Shown piece after piece: positions 53,569-62,630 of a stretch of DNA of 64,000 bases. The notes under the pieces were generated by a model. The model saw only the letters and a program-made list of their open reading frames with translations, had not been told where the DNA came from and made no database searches. Within the stretch, counting starts at the first letter, position 1, and each line of letters starts with the position of its first letter. Source of the stretch: CAVVFX01 sp963747535 (GTDB taxonomy: Bacteria > Acidobacteriota > Terriglobia > Bryobacterales > Bryobacteraceae); the NCBI GenBank assembly GCA_963747535.1, contig CAVVFX010000020.1, forward strand, positions 1 to 64,000, given 5' to 3'. The translations under genes were made by a program, and so were the position numbers.

Positions 53569-54639
53569 CTACGTCTTCGGGGGCAGCGTCACTGGCATAC
53601 AAAGACTTTCAGCGGGAAAGCTGATGATTAGCGCTGTTGCGTGAATTAGGTCGTTCATGGCCTGAGCAACAACTGCGGGAGATTTATCAAGTTGCAGTAG
53701 AACGCGGAGTCGCCCTCGTCCGGCAGACCATCGATTATCCCATTCGATCTTCTGAGTTCCTTCGGATAGCACTGCGCCGTTCAAAGCGCTCAGTTCGCGC
53801 GCGAGAGGCAAGGCCTCGTCGCCCTCGATGTGTAACTCCACTCCCATTGATCGTTGACGTTGCACAAACTCGTAGTGCAATTGGGACGCTCCCCAACGGC
53901 CTGCCCGGATTTGACGGTAATTGCACTGTGACCCAAACGTCTTCAGCTCCACAGGCGCTGACTGGTTATAAGCATCGATCACGGAATGCAACTCTGGAAG
54001 GGGCTCACGAACGGGGCGAGGTCGGTGCCCTACGTCCTCAGCTTCAGGGTCAACCAGTAGCTGGGATGCAAATATTTCACCAAGGGATTCGGCCCTGTGG
54101 CGTTGGACCGTTACAATCCGTAGATCGAGGCTAGAGTACCGGGCGAGGAAACGAAAAATGCGCTGCAAATCTCGGGGAGCTTCATCGAGCGCAACGATGA
54201 GCCGGGCACGACCTGAGCGTAGGTTCATTCCCGTTGCATCCCACACCTGCGCGAACAGGCTTTCATCACCGCCAGCGAGTTTCATGAGAGCTTGTTCCAA
54301 CTTGCCGCCTGACATGCGGTCAAGCTCATCTACGGTTAGATTGGTTAGGGAAGAAACATAATCAATCGCTTGCGCAATGACATCGCGCCTCGACTCGGCG
54401 TTGCGTACGAGTTTCACCTCCACGGCTATAGGTAAGCCCTTTGCGTCCACCATGAGAAGGTCCAGTCTCCCAGCGTCGGGCAGGTTGAGTTGGCTCGTCA
54501 CATGCGCCACGTGAGTTTCGGCGTCGCAGCGTAATAAAGCGGGATTGTGAGCGAGAAGGCTTTCTAATTCTTCTTCGTTCCTGAATTCTTCAGGCGATGG
54601 TGTTACCGTTTTCTCGTCAGTTCGGATAACAATCGGCAT
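53569..54639 (-). CDS. PD-(D/E)xK nuclease domain protein
   Basis: 356 residues. The N-terminal ~100 match NucS-like/DUF91-type restriction-endonuclease folds: EEELESLLAHNPALL (E25 region), AGRLDLLMVDAKG with D60, IAVEVKLVRN with E74 and K76, and the following helix AIDYVSSL. A helical middle and a C-terminal domain (RQIRAGRWGASQLHYEFVQR, WDNRWSAGRGRLRVLLQLDK) with DUF4268-like character follow. It is likely a DNA endonuclease in repair or defence. Start ATG 54639. Single gene. Confidence 0.78.
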   Translation of the reverse strand: MPIVIRTDEKTVTPSPEEFRNEEELESLLAHNPALLRCDAETHVAHVTSQLNLPDAGRLDLLMVDAKGLPIAVEVKLVRNAESRRDVIAQAIDYVSSLTNLTVDELDRMSGGKLEQALMKLAGGDESLFAQVWDATGMNLRSGRARLIVALDEAPRDLQRIFRFLARYSSLDLRIVTVQRHRAESLGEIFASQLLVDPEAEDVGHRPRPVREPLPELHSVIDAYNQSAPVELKTFGSQCNYRQIRAGRWGASQLHYEFVQRQRSMGVELHIEGDEALPLARELSALNGAVLSEGTQKIEWDNRWSAGRGRLRVLLQLDKSPAVVAQAMNDLIHATALIISFPAESLCMPVTLPPKT

Positions 54640-54908
54640 GATTTGCAGTTAGCTCAAATACGCGATGAGGTCCTAGACTTGACGCAAAGAACTCGCAGAC
54701 TTAGCCCCTTGAGCGTACAACGAGAGTCAGCCAGAGACAACGTGCTAAAAGGCATACACCTGCTCGCATAGCGCAAATGTGAGGCGCGTAATACTCGCGG
54801 TGCCGGAAGCTGCCGACGGCCAAACAGAAACCACGCCTCCCACGCCAAACTGACAGGGCTACGACGGGCGGCGAAACTGCGAGCACGGGACCTCCCGGTA
54901 CTCTAAAA

Positions 54909-55952
54909 TCAGGAATTGTTCAGCAGATCCCGCCACTTTATATCCAGAGGAACCATCTCATCGCCTCGGAACCAAGTCAGGCCGTCAGCCGCCTCGGTTT
55001 GTGAGTAAGCCCAGGCCGCAACCCGATTCGACGCCGCCAACTGCGATACGATGCCACGGTCTTCCAGCGCCGCAGCGATTTGATCACCGTACGTGCCGTT
55101 CCGGTCAACCCAACGTCCGAGATGCTCGCAGGCTGGAAGCCGGTCACGTTTCTGGCCGTTGCACCGGCTATCCGCCAGAACAATATTATGTCCAAGGTCA
55201 ACAGTATAGCGGGCCCATGCGACGAAATGACCAACGTGAGTGCTGATAGGCCTCAATGCTGACCTGCAGTAGAAGCACGTCCCGTGCTGGAGATCCATTA
55301 GCATGGGGCGGACCGCCGCCAGATTGGCACGTTCGCTCCCGAAGAGAAATTCATTTAGATCCGCTGTTTCTCCGAGAACATCCAGGTTTTGTTGTCGGAC
55401 GAATTTCACCCACGCTCCCCGGCCCAAGTCCGAAATCAAGCCGTGAAACTTGCGGAAGCAGTATGCTATGCCCGCCCGCAGTTGGATCGTTCTGCCGGTT
55501 CCGGCATTGTCGTAGAGAAAATCGAGCCGCTCTCGACCAATAGTCTGCGGCTTCCAGAGCGGCATAACCCGTACGACGGTCGCGACTTCCAGGACAAGGA
55601 CCTTCCAATCTTGCCGCTTCATTACGATGGCGAGCGAGTCGCCGTGGTCCCGGCGCGCGTCGCGGAGGAGATTTAGGATCGCGGCCTGCTTGCCGGTGTT
55701 CTGCTGAAGAATCCGCGCGTGAGCTGGAGTCGTGTATGGCGTCGCCTGCCGCCAGTAATACTGGATAAACTTCTCGGCGATTGCTGCGACGTTGAGCGCC
55801 AGCGGCGCGCCGGAATCGTCACCCCGCTCCACGGAAAGGTCAGCGATTGCGAGCAGCAGAGCGAACTTGTATGACGCCACGAACAGGCCTTCGTCGAGCA
55901 GGCGCTGGATATTGACCAGGAAGCCGATCTGTTCGTCGGAGGTCGGCGGCAT
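54909..55952 (-). CDS. HNH endonuclease
   Basis: 347 residues from ATG 55952, two bases after the HIT-protein stop (TAG CC ATG). N-terminal helical region (FLVNIQRLLDEGLFVASYKF). The C-terminal HNH finger: HGTCFYCRSALRPISTHVGH, then FVAWARYTVDLGHNIVLADS and RCNGQKRDRLP. CxxC plus H...N...(H/R) are in order, so a metal-dependent nick or cut of DNA is likely. This long HNH type with an N-terminal helical part is recurrent in restriction-like loci. It is probably co-transcribed with the HIT gene. Confidence 0.8.
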   Translation of the reverse strand: MPPTSDEQIGFLVNIQRLLDEGLFVASYKFALLLAIADLSVERGDDSGAPLALNVAAIAEKFIQYYWRQATPYTTPAHARILQQNTGKQAAILNLLRDARRDHGDSLAIVMKRQDWKVLVLEVATVVRVMPLWKPQTIGRERLDFLYDNAGTGRTIQLRAGIAYCFRKFHGLISDLGRGAWVKFVRQQNLDVLGETADLNEFLFGSERANLAAVRPMLMDLQHGTCFYCRSALRPISTHVGHFVAWARYTVDLGHNIVLADSRCNGQKRDRLPACEHLGRWVDRNGTYGDQIAAALEDRGIVSQLAASNRVAAWAYSQTEAADGLTWFRGDEMVPLDIKWRDLLNNS

Positions 55953-55954
55953 GG

Positions 55955-56363
55955 CTACTTTTTCCAATATGGTGCCTTACCGGGAATCACCCACCGAATG
56001 CCTCCACGCGGGTCCGGGACATCGCCGTTGCGCCTGGGGATGACGTGAACATGGGCATGCAGTACCGTCTGTCCAGCAGCCATGCCATCGTTGAGACCGA
56101 TGTTGAAGCCGTCTGGTCGGCTTCGCGTCAGCAGATGCTGGCGCACTTCCGCGACCAACTCCCATATCGACATTTGTTCCGGGCCGGGCAATTCGTAGAT
56201 GCTGCCCACGTGTTTTCGCGGGACGACAAGGGTGTGACCCCTCCGTAACGGGGAAACCATCCGGGAACGCGATGGCGTGCTCCGCTTCGATGAGAATACG
56301 CTGGTGCTCGACGGCGCAGAAAGGGCACGAGTCCAAACCATGATGATACGCCAACCACGACAC
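55955..56363 (-). pseudogene. HIT-family nucleotide hydrolase, frameshifted
   Basis: The first frame from 56363 gives DSCPFCAVEHQRILIEAEHA and AIAFPDGFPVTEG. At ~56237 one extra base shifts the frame, and the other frame continues HTLVVPRKHVGSIYELPGPE, DGFNIGLNDGMAAGQT, and the catalytic LHAHVHVIPRR (HxHxH). The span is 3n+1, consistent with one inserted base. Restored length ~135 residues, normal for HIT proteins that hydrolyse AMP-linked or dinucleotide substrates. The HNH gene begins directly after its stop. Confidence 0.85.
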
Positions 56364-56388
56364 TGATCTGGGGGACTCGACACCCCCG

Positions 56389-57219
56389 CTAGACCACGAG
56401 GGATGCCAACTGCCGACCGTCTCGAATCAGTTGCTGAACGTCGGCGAGGACAACGGGGGCCTTGGGGTGAGCGCAGTTATTGGCGATCTTGAAGAGCGTG
56501 TCGAACTGCGATTTTTGAATCGCGGTGATCACCCCGCTCTTCGTGAGGGTTTGCAGGACATCCTCAACATCTGGATGCCTCTTGTTTGGTGGGTTTTTGA
56601 TGATCTGCAGATTTCGCGAATCCGCGACCGTGAACAAATGACGCTCCAGCGCCACCCTTGCAATCACACCGCTTGCCCGGAGGAACACCTCGGCACCATT
56701 GGCGTTATCCAAAATGCCTTGTGCGCTATCGATCTCACTGCTCGCGACTTCGAAGCTGAGAGCTGTTTTCACAGGTAGTTCTCGCGAGACGAGTTCGGAT
56801 TCAAGCGCTTCGAGCAGAGCACGCGCTTCGAGAAATCGCTTCTTAAATATTTTGAAGCCCTCGGGTATGTTTGAATCGGACCCATACTCAGTCCAATCTT
56901 GGGTCAGGTACCGGCCAATATCCATCCAACTCTTTGACGTAGTACAGCAATCGTCGAACGCCTCAAGCCCAGAGTACTCTTGCGCTACCATAAGCCCTCG
57001 CGCGCCCCGAACCCATTGTTGCCCTTTAATTGCGAGGTCGGGCTGAGCGGTCTCATCCCTCTTGCTGAACCGTTCAGCCAACAACAAGACTTGATCCGCG
57101 AGCGCACTGAGCTGGCGTACGCGCTCTCTTAACTGAGGCAGCATATTTGGATACCGAACACTATTGTAAGGCGGGGTGGGTCGCCGACCGTTAGCCAAAG
57201 TCGTGTTCTCAGAGATCAC
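56389..57219 (-). CDS. Hypothetical helical protein, possibly HEPN-like
   Basis: 276 residues. All-helical: QLRERVRQLSALADQVLLLA, FLEARALLEALESELVSREL, LRASGVIARVALERHLFTVA. The C-terminal FDTLFKIANNCAHPKAPVVL-type helix resembles DUF4145/HEPN-like C-termini (N-x-C-x-H-P), but the canonical RX4-6H is not visible. It stands upstream of the HIT and HNH genes with a 25-bp gap and may be in one operon. Start could also be ATG 57144. Confidence 0.55.
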   Translation of the reverse strand: MISENTTLANGRRPTPPYNSVRYPNMLPQLRERVRQLSALADQVLLLAERFSKRDETAQPDLAIKGQQWVRGARGLMVAQEYSGLEAFDDCCTTSKSWMDIGRYLTQDWTEYGSDSNIPEGFKIFKKRFLEARALLEALESELVSRELPVKTALSFEVASSEIDSAQGILDNANGAEVFLRASGVIARVALERHLFTVADSRNLQIIKNPPNKRHPDVEDVLQTLTKSGVITAIQKSQFDTLFKIANNCAHPKAPVVLADVQQLIRDGRQLASLVV

Positions 57220-57395
57220 ACCCGCCTGACGCGAGGGCCACGAACATTTCTTGAGAATCTTCCGGCTCTTGCCGCACTATTCATTCGACCAGACTCAAAC
57301 AGGAAGATTTTCACAACGGGGTTGCGGCAATGTCCACGCAGCCCCGCTTCCTTTTCATGGACGTCATTGACTGGAGAATGATCTGTGGAAGGTAA

Positions 57396-57593
57396 ACTCT
57401 GAATCCGGCGGCGGAAATTGACAGCATCCGGCTCCTCGGGTGGGAAGCTATCGACAAGTTGACACCGTGCAAGTGCGGATCGCGCAAATATTGGTTCGAC
57501 GGCGATTGCTGGTGCTGCGCGGTCTGCCTTCCTTGCCCCTTGCGACGCCCGATGACCGTCCTGCTGGATAATCCGGCTCAGCGTCCAAACTGA
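57396..57593 (+). pseudogene. Cys-rich frame without a start codon
   Basis: It is open from 57396 to TGA 57591. LTPCKCGSRKYWFDGDCWCC and AVCLPCPLRRP form a zinc-ribbon-like cluster (CxC...CxxC...CxxC). No ATG, and only a TTG inside. It is probably the leftover C-terminus of a lost gene. Confidence 0.35.
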
Positions 57594-57611
57594 TCCGCAG
57601 CTTCGGTAGCT

Positions 57612-58591
57612 CTACCTCGCTACCCGTAGAAGGACCGCGCTGCGGTGGAAGTCCAGATATGCGCGCTGGCCCTGACTGAAACCGCCGACGTTAAGTACAC
57701 GACGCGTTTCGATACCCATCCGTTCGAGAGACGGGCCGTGGGCAACCGGCGAAATAATAAGGTCGCCGGAATTCTCGAAGCCGATAAAGCCGCGATCAAA
57801 CAAATGATCGATGCTCGGAGTGAGCAGTAGACCGTTTTCTCCGTCGAGCCGCTCCTCGTTCGTCGAATCGCGCCACGGCTTACAATGACTGGCCACTAGA
57901 TGAACCGGGTTATCTACGCGAGTAATGCGGCACCGCTTTTCGATGGCGGAGACGCGTTCCTTAAATAGCCCCTGCCCGCGTCTGGAACGGATGATCGCCT
58001 CGCGTTCAGTGTCCGGGATTCGCTGGTCCTGCTCCACGACCTGCTCAATCTGATGTTCCCAGTAATCGAGATCGTCTCTGACCCGCAATGGCTTATGCGC
58101 AGCCGCCCGAGATTTCCCGGCCATAACCAGATTCTGGGCCTCGCGACCGATCAGCCCGGCGAGTACTTCCGCAAAGGGGTCAGGAATCTCGGCCAGATAC
58201 ACGGACTGCAATCCCTAGCCGCTCGGTTGTAGCGGGGAATATTTGGAGGGCAGCACCGGTCGGAGACGCCCATGTGATCCTTAGGCCGAATCTGATTCAG
58301 AAGACGCGTAAATTCGACGTTGATACGCCAGCCAACGTTTTCCCAGTACTGGCCGGTACTCCCGAACTCCTGCGGTTTGGGACTTTCCCAGCAGTAGGAC
58401 CGGGCTATGCCGATTGCCGCGATGTGTGTATCGACGAAGGAAAATACGGCGTCTCCGGGTGATACTTCCCGCATTGATTCGTAGAAGGGGTTTCGCGCAC
58501 CATTGGCGTTGCGCTTCGGAGACCAGAGGTATCCGCCAGCCAATTCATGGCGGAAGTTCTGGTTCTGATTGACCCACCAGTAGCGCATCAA
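57612..58591 (-). pseudogene. EVE-HNH endonuclease, frameshift plus amber codon
   Basis: The first frame from ATG 58591 has an EVE/PUA-like domain: RYWWVNQNQNFRHELAGGYL, SPKRNANGARNPFYE, PGDAVFSFVDTHIAAIGIAR. At ~58268 the frame shifts; the true continuation (LRPVLPSKYSPLQPSG) then meets TAG near 58214. It goes on in the same frame with GLQSVYLAEIPDPFAEVLAG (start TTG 58211) to the C-terminal HNH: LVASHCKPWRDSTNEERLDG, ENGLLLTPSIDHLFDRG. In intact relatives the EVE domain reads modified bases and HNH cuts, a type IV-like restriction. Two independent lesions suggest real decay. The C-terminal 199-residue frame might still be translated. Confidence 0.85.
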
Positions 58592-59006
58592 GGCAAACCG
58601 AGAAATCGTAGCCTATCACGTTATTGGGCAATGGCAGAGCGTCGCGGAAGCCCGCGCGAAGGACCGGATCGAATAGCCGATTTGGATTAGTGCGCTCAGA
58701 GGAGTGGCTACACGGTGGAGCAAGAAGTCCGAATGAGCAAGTCGCGAAGGCAAAACTGCGCGACATACTGGGCGAGGCACCGGGCTGACGACGCCCACCG
58801 CCCGGACATCTCCCGCGCCGACTTCACCTGGTGCATGATCGCAGTTGATTGGCGATGGAGCATATGAGAGACAGCACGACAACTGCTCATGGAGAGCCCA
58901 AAGGCTCCTGAGAACGGCGGACGCTACGCAGTCTGACTGCAGAGCGAGCCGCAGCCGCCGCAGAACGCGGTAGAGAAAATAAGAAAACTTGGACAGCCGA
59001 TTCCTG
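58592..59006. other. Gene-free interval
   Basis: No supported gene. The promoter of the minus-strand EVE-HNH gene should lie in the first ~100 bp. Short frames on both strands are Arg/Cys-rich and lack start signals. Confidence 0.4.
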
Positions 59007-59903
59007 TCATCCACGAGTCATGAAGAGTAACAACTCGGCCAAATAGTCGGCAGGGACCGCACACAGCATCGTGTCCAGGATGCCGGTTGGCCCCTTTGCA
59101 ATAGGTTCGCCCTCTACCACGCCGACAACCAAGCCCCTCAGGATAACCGGACTTCCGCTGCAGCCGGGAGCCGCGATCCTCGTGAGCAGGAGCGACTCGC
59201 GGGCATTCCGCGAGATTCGGGGGGCGTACATCGCGACTTGCCCGGAGGCAGGATACAGCGTCGGCACGTGGAAGGCTATATAGGGATACCCTAAAACCAG
59301 GACGTCGTCAAGCGGGCGTGCCGCGTTTCTACGCCAATCGATCCGCAGCGGCAAAACGTTGGCTGGTGTCGTGCAACGAACAATGGCTAAGTCCAGATCT
59401 TCCGGTCCAAACGCAACCTCTGCTCTGTCTCCACAGACCCGGAGCCCGTCAGAATCGTTGATTCCGATCACCTTTTTGTTCTCAATCACGTGCCTATTGG
59501 TGACCACGCAATCGGCGGGATCGTCCACGTAAAAGCCAGTCCCGGAATTCTCGTCGCCCTGGTCATTCCGAACAATAATCTGCACGACTGCGCGCGAGTA
59601 CCTCCAAATGCAGAAGTTCGATCCAAGGACCACTTCAGGTACGCAACGCAAGTCGTGTATTTCCTTTCCGAAACTTGAGAGCTCCACGACATCATTCCGT
59701 CTGTCGTACCAGACAATTTCACTCTCGTCCAGCTTTCCGAGCATCCGGTCGATGTCACGCACCTCGTGTTGGGACATCGCTGATTTAATCTCTCCGACGC
59801 TCACTTTGTCATCTGGGTGCGACTGACCGTACAAGTATCGAGTTAGACCCTCGATCAACTCCACTTCACGCGAATAATCGGACGAAGAGCCCATGATTGT
59901 CAA
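59007..59903 (-). CDS. Trypsin-like serine protease with N-terminal helical/winged-helix domain
   Basis: 298 residues from TTG 59903 (or ATG 59894). Residues ~15-85 look like a winged-helix or similar small domain (VELIEGLTRYLYGQSHPDDK, VSVGEIKSAMSQHEVRDIDR). The trypsin fold follows: SGTGFYV, the catalytic His138 in VVTNRHVI, Asp171 in PEDLDLAIVR, and Ser249 in AAPGCSGSPVIL (GxSGxP; the second G is Ser). No signal peptide, so it is cytoplasmic. It is encoded 9 bp after a HEPN-type protein and is likely co-translated. Proteases of this kind act as activators in several defence systems, which makes proteolytic release of the HEPN toxin a reasonable but unproven idea. Confidence 0.85.
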   Translation of the reverse strand: MTIMGSSSDYSREVELIEGLTRYLYGQSHPDDKVSVGEIKSAMSQHEVRDIDRMLGKLDESEIVWYDRRNDVVELSSFGKEIHDLRCVPEVVLGSNFCIWRYSRAVVQIIVRNDQGDENSGTGFYVDDPADCVVTNRHVIENKKVIGINDSDGLRVCGDRAEVAFGPEDLDLAIVRCTTPANVLPLRIDWRRNAARPLDDVLVLGYPYIAFHVPTLYPASGQVAMYAPRISRNARESLLLTRIAAPGCSGSPVILRGLVVGVVEGEPIAKGPTGILDTMLCAVPADYLAELLLFMTRG

Positions 59904-59912
59904 GCTCGTTCG

Positions 59913-61103
59913 CTAACCCAGCGACTTTCTGGTCGGAAGGAAATTCAGGACCGTTTGCAGAATCGACTTCCTGAGGATGTAGCTTGCAGCTTCTCTAAGG
60001 GTGTCGGCATATTGCACGATTGATCCCCCTGGAGTCGAATGCCCAGATCGATCTTTCCATTCGTCTGGGACCCACAGGCCGTGAGCTAGTCGGTTTCTGA
60101 GGTCGAAAAGGTCCGGGAGAACATCTCCGACCGTTAGCCTGAAATCTCCAAAATATCTGCGCATGGCCGAGTCTGAGTAGATATCTGACTCAGCTTGAAG
60201 GAGAGTCACGATTCGACTGAAAAGTTCGTCTTGCGACATACCCTCGTCTGAAACTCTGTAAATCGACTCAATACCTATCACCCAGGTAATTAATTGGATT
60301 ACGGAGTCCTGCATACCTTGATAGCCGAGGTTCAGAAAGCGTATCGCGCGTCGAAAACCGGCCGGGCCAGCATCAGCCATTTCCAGGAACGCAGCGGCGC
60401 ACTGATTCAGGGCACGCAAATCCGTAACGTCCGTTTGGTTAAGGGCTTCCGAGCTTGGGACATTCAACCCAACGTGGGAGGGCGGAGTCACGCTGAATAC
60501 ATCCATTTGCCCGCCTTCACCGACTTTGGCTTGCACAGCGGTGAATTCATCCCGAGTCGGCTTTATCAGACGAAGGCAAGTGACGACCTTGAAAAGAAGA
60601 TCCTTAGATTCCTCCTCACGACGCCCAACGAGATCGTCTGAGGAGTATCTATGAACCATCGCAACTGGCGCGGACGCAAGCCTCTTGCGACTTCGTTGAT
60701 CGATGTATTCGCGCCACAGGCTAAAATGCTCCGCAGTTAGTAGTCCTTCCACGTTCTCGATTGCGATATCGCCCCAGATTGGGAAAGGCGTTCTGCTCAG
60801 AACATCGTGGTCTACGTAAAAGAGAGGAATCAGTGTCGCTTTGCGGGTTAGGCTGAGTGCCTTTCGCACCTCGTCGTGGATGAAGTCCGGGGTTTGCTCC
60901 ACTGGGCCAAAGAACCCGCGCCGCCACTTGAAATTTGGACCGCGAATATCAATGATGTAATCCGGTCGATCCGCTGGTTCATCGATCCGTACGGTCCAAA
61001 GCTCGGATTCCGGCCTTTCTCCAATCGCGTCTAGCACTGCCTGCTCAACGGCTTGTTGCTCGTCCGGCAACGGAATGGTGTTGCTCAATATCCGCGCGCG
61101 CAT
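59913..61103 (-). CDS. HEPN-type protein (RX4H), first gene of the HEPN-protease pair
   Basis: 396 residues. N-terminal ~140: alpha/beta with WTVRIDEPADRPDYIIDIRG and KATLIPLFYVDHDVLSRTPF. Middle: a mixed region (VVTCLRLIKPTRDEFTAVQA). C-terminal ~160: helical with LFDLRNRLAHGLWVP at ~332-346, where R336-x4-H341 fits the HEPN active site (Apea-like type). A helix with WVIGIESIYR and SRIVTLLQAES precedes, as in that subgroup. Such proteins cleave RNA on activation. The long N-terminal part could be inhibitory or target-sensing. Directly followed by the protease gene. Confidence 0.8.
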   Translation of the reverse strand: MRARILSNTIPLPDEQQAVEQAVLDAIGERPESELWTVRIDEPADRPDYIIDIRGPNFKWRRGFFGPVEQTPDFIHDEVRKALSLTRKATLIPLFYVDHDVLSRTPFPIWGDIAIENVEGLLTAEHFSLWREYIDQRSRKRLASAPVAMVHRYSSDDLVGRREEESKDLLFKVVTCLRLIKPTRDEFTAVQAKVGEGGQMDVFSVTPPSHVGLNVPSSEALNQTDVTDLRALNQCAAAFLEMADAGPAGFRRAIRFLNLGYQGMQDSVIQLITWVIGIESIYRVSDEGMSQDELFSRIVTLLQAESDIYSDSAMRRYFGDFRLTVGDVLPDLFDLRNRLAHGLWVPDEWKDRSGHSTPGGSIVQYADTLREAASYILRKSILQTVLNFLPTRKSLG

Positions 61104-61239
61104 ATTGTTATTGGCAGCCCCCCCGATTGGGAGCCCTGCAAAGCACCCATTTTAACCTGCTCCACGACCAGCCGATGGCAGAATACAGGAAAGGAATGAT
61201 CGATGTGCCGTTCACCCTCACGAAAATCCTGGAGTCTGG

Positions 61240-61431
61240 ATGATTGGGCGCTACAAGCAGGGAGAATTCGTGAAGGTTGAGATTCGAGACGAGTACGGCG
61301 GCGAGCGCGAGTGGCTCTGGGTGTTGGTGGAAAGCTCCGACGACGAACGGCGGCTGGTGTTCGGCAAGTTGGACAACGAGCCGGTCGTCCACACCGACAT
61401 GCGGCTGGGGATGGAACTGGCCATCAGCTAA
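61240..61431 (+). CDS. Small conserved protein, possibly DUF2314-like, cut by a stop codon
   Basis: 63 residues. YKQGEFVKVEIRDEYGGERE, LVFGKLDNEPVVHTDMRLGM and ELAIS, then TAA. After the stop the same frame gives DNVRDHR, which would continue the family ending (AxSYDNxRxHR), so TAA may replace a Tyr codon. Only a few residues would be lost. GGAGAATTCGTGAAG is coding, not a start; I keep ATG 61240. DUF2314 assignment is tentative. Confidence 0.6.
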   Translation: MIGRYKQGEFVKVEIRDEYGGEREWLWVLVESSDDERRLVFGKLDNEPVVHTDMRLGMELAIS

Positions 61432-61598
61432 GACAACGTGCGGGATCATCGCACGGCGGTATCGTTCAGAATTTTAGCCCGAGCAATTCGGGTTTCAGGT
61501 CAACACCACTTGCGTAGCGACCCAAGGCAGGTGTACGGTGGTTCGTAAAGTTCAGATCGCCGGCGTTGGCCAGGTTGGGATTCGAGGAGATAAGAGCT

Positions 61599-62024
61599 AT
61601 GCCGAAAAAGAAGTGGATCACCGTCTCCGAGGCAGCAGAGATCACAGGCAAATCGAGGCATCGTATCTGGGCCCTTGCAGCGAAGGGAGTGCTGAAATCC
61701 AAGCACGTCGAGCGCACGCTGTTGATCCACGTGGATAGCCTGGAGAAGGTGAAACAGGTAAGAATTGGTCGACCGCCGGGCAGCAAGAATAAGCGCCCGG
61801 CCAGGCGCGATCTCGGACGCCAGATAGTGAACTTCGACAGCCTGATCGGGAAAAGGCCCCGGGTGATGAACCGGGAGGCGAGGGTCGGATCAATCTCCCC
61901 AGTACTTGAACCGTCCTTTCGAGCCCTAATTGACCGATGGCCTTGGCACAACTCTTCCGGGGTGGTCTTCTTTATTGGCAGCGGTTTTTCGCCGGCTAAA
62001 ATCCCTGGTCAACTTTTGGACTAA
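61599..62024 (+). CDS. Excisionase-like HTH protein
   Basis: 141 residues from ATG 61599 with GAGGAGA ~8 bp upstream. Residues 6-55: WITVSEAAEITGKSRHRIWA, LAAKGVLKSKHVERTLLIHV, DSLEKVK is an HTH_17/excisionase-type winged helix. A basic linker follows (VRIGRPPGSKNKRPARRDLG) with a GRPPGSK AT-hook-like core. The last ~60 residues may be read-through. No integrase is visible in the window, so it may be a repressor or a remnant of a lost integrative element. Confidence 0.7.
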   Translation: MPKKKWITVSEAAEITGKSRHRIWALAAKGVLKSKHVERTLLIHVDSLEKVKQVRIGRPPGSKNKRPARRDLGRQIVNFDSLIGKRPRVMNREARVGSISPVLEPSFRALIDRWPWHNSSGVVFFIGSGFSPAKIPGQLLD

Positions 62025-62182
62025 CTGGCCGGGGTGGTGTGAAATCCGGCTGATTGAAACCGGAATGAACATTCGTTGGTGCGAACCCGTACGAACTAGC
62101 CCGCTCGAAATCGCGACTGCCTGTTGGAAGGTTGCAAATGCGGCACGATCCTCTCCAGCCGACGCCATGGTGTCCTTGGTAG

Positions 62183-62563
62183 CTAGGATGTATCTTCATC
62201 TTCCGTCGCCCTGGGCCGTGAGATTTTCGCTCGCATGTTGAGTAGGTGGGCGATGGGCCGATTGTACGGCTCCAGAATTTGGAAGATGTCGATCCATTCC
62301 TCTTCACTTACGCCCAACTGTATAAGGACGCCTTCCATCGTGCTATGCAATTTCAAGAGCTTAGCGTCACTGGCTTTCTTTCTCGGGTGAATGGCGTGGG
62401 TATCAATGTATTCGTGTCGTTCGCGGAGTTTGGCCCGGTAGCAGGTATTGCACATTCCACGGGCCCAAATCTCCTTCCATTTGCCACAGGCGGCACAGTA
62501 ATCCAGACGTCGCAGCGGTCTGGACGGTAGTTGTTGATCGATTGGGTCCTGGTCATCATCCAT
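62183..62563 (-). CDS. Zinc-finger hypothetical protein
   Basis: 126 residues. RLDYCAACGKWKEIWARGMC and NTCYRAKLRERHEYID give CxxC...CxxC of a treble-clef/CHC2-like type. A helical domain follows (GVLIQLGVSEEEWIDIFQIL; PYNRPIAHLLNMRA). Not recognised. Intact. Likely binds nucleic acid. It faces the excisionase-like gene tail-to-tail. Confidence 0.65.
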   Translation of the reverse strand: MDDDQDPIDQQLPSRPLRRLDYCAACGKWKEIWARGMCNTCYRAKLRERHEYIDTHAIHPRKKASDAKLLKLHSTMEGVLIQLGVSEEEWIDIFQILEPYNRPIAHLLNMRAKISRPRATEDEDTS

Positions 62564-62630
62564 ATGCCCTCCAAGGTGGACACGTGGACGTGATAATCAA
62601 TTGTCCACATGTCCACGGCTCTGATCTCGA

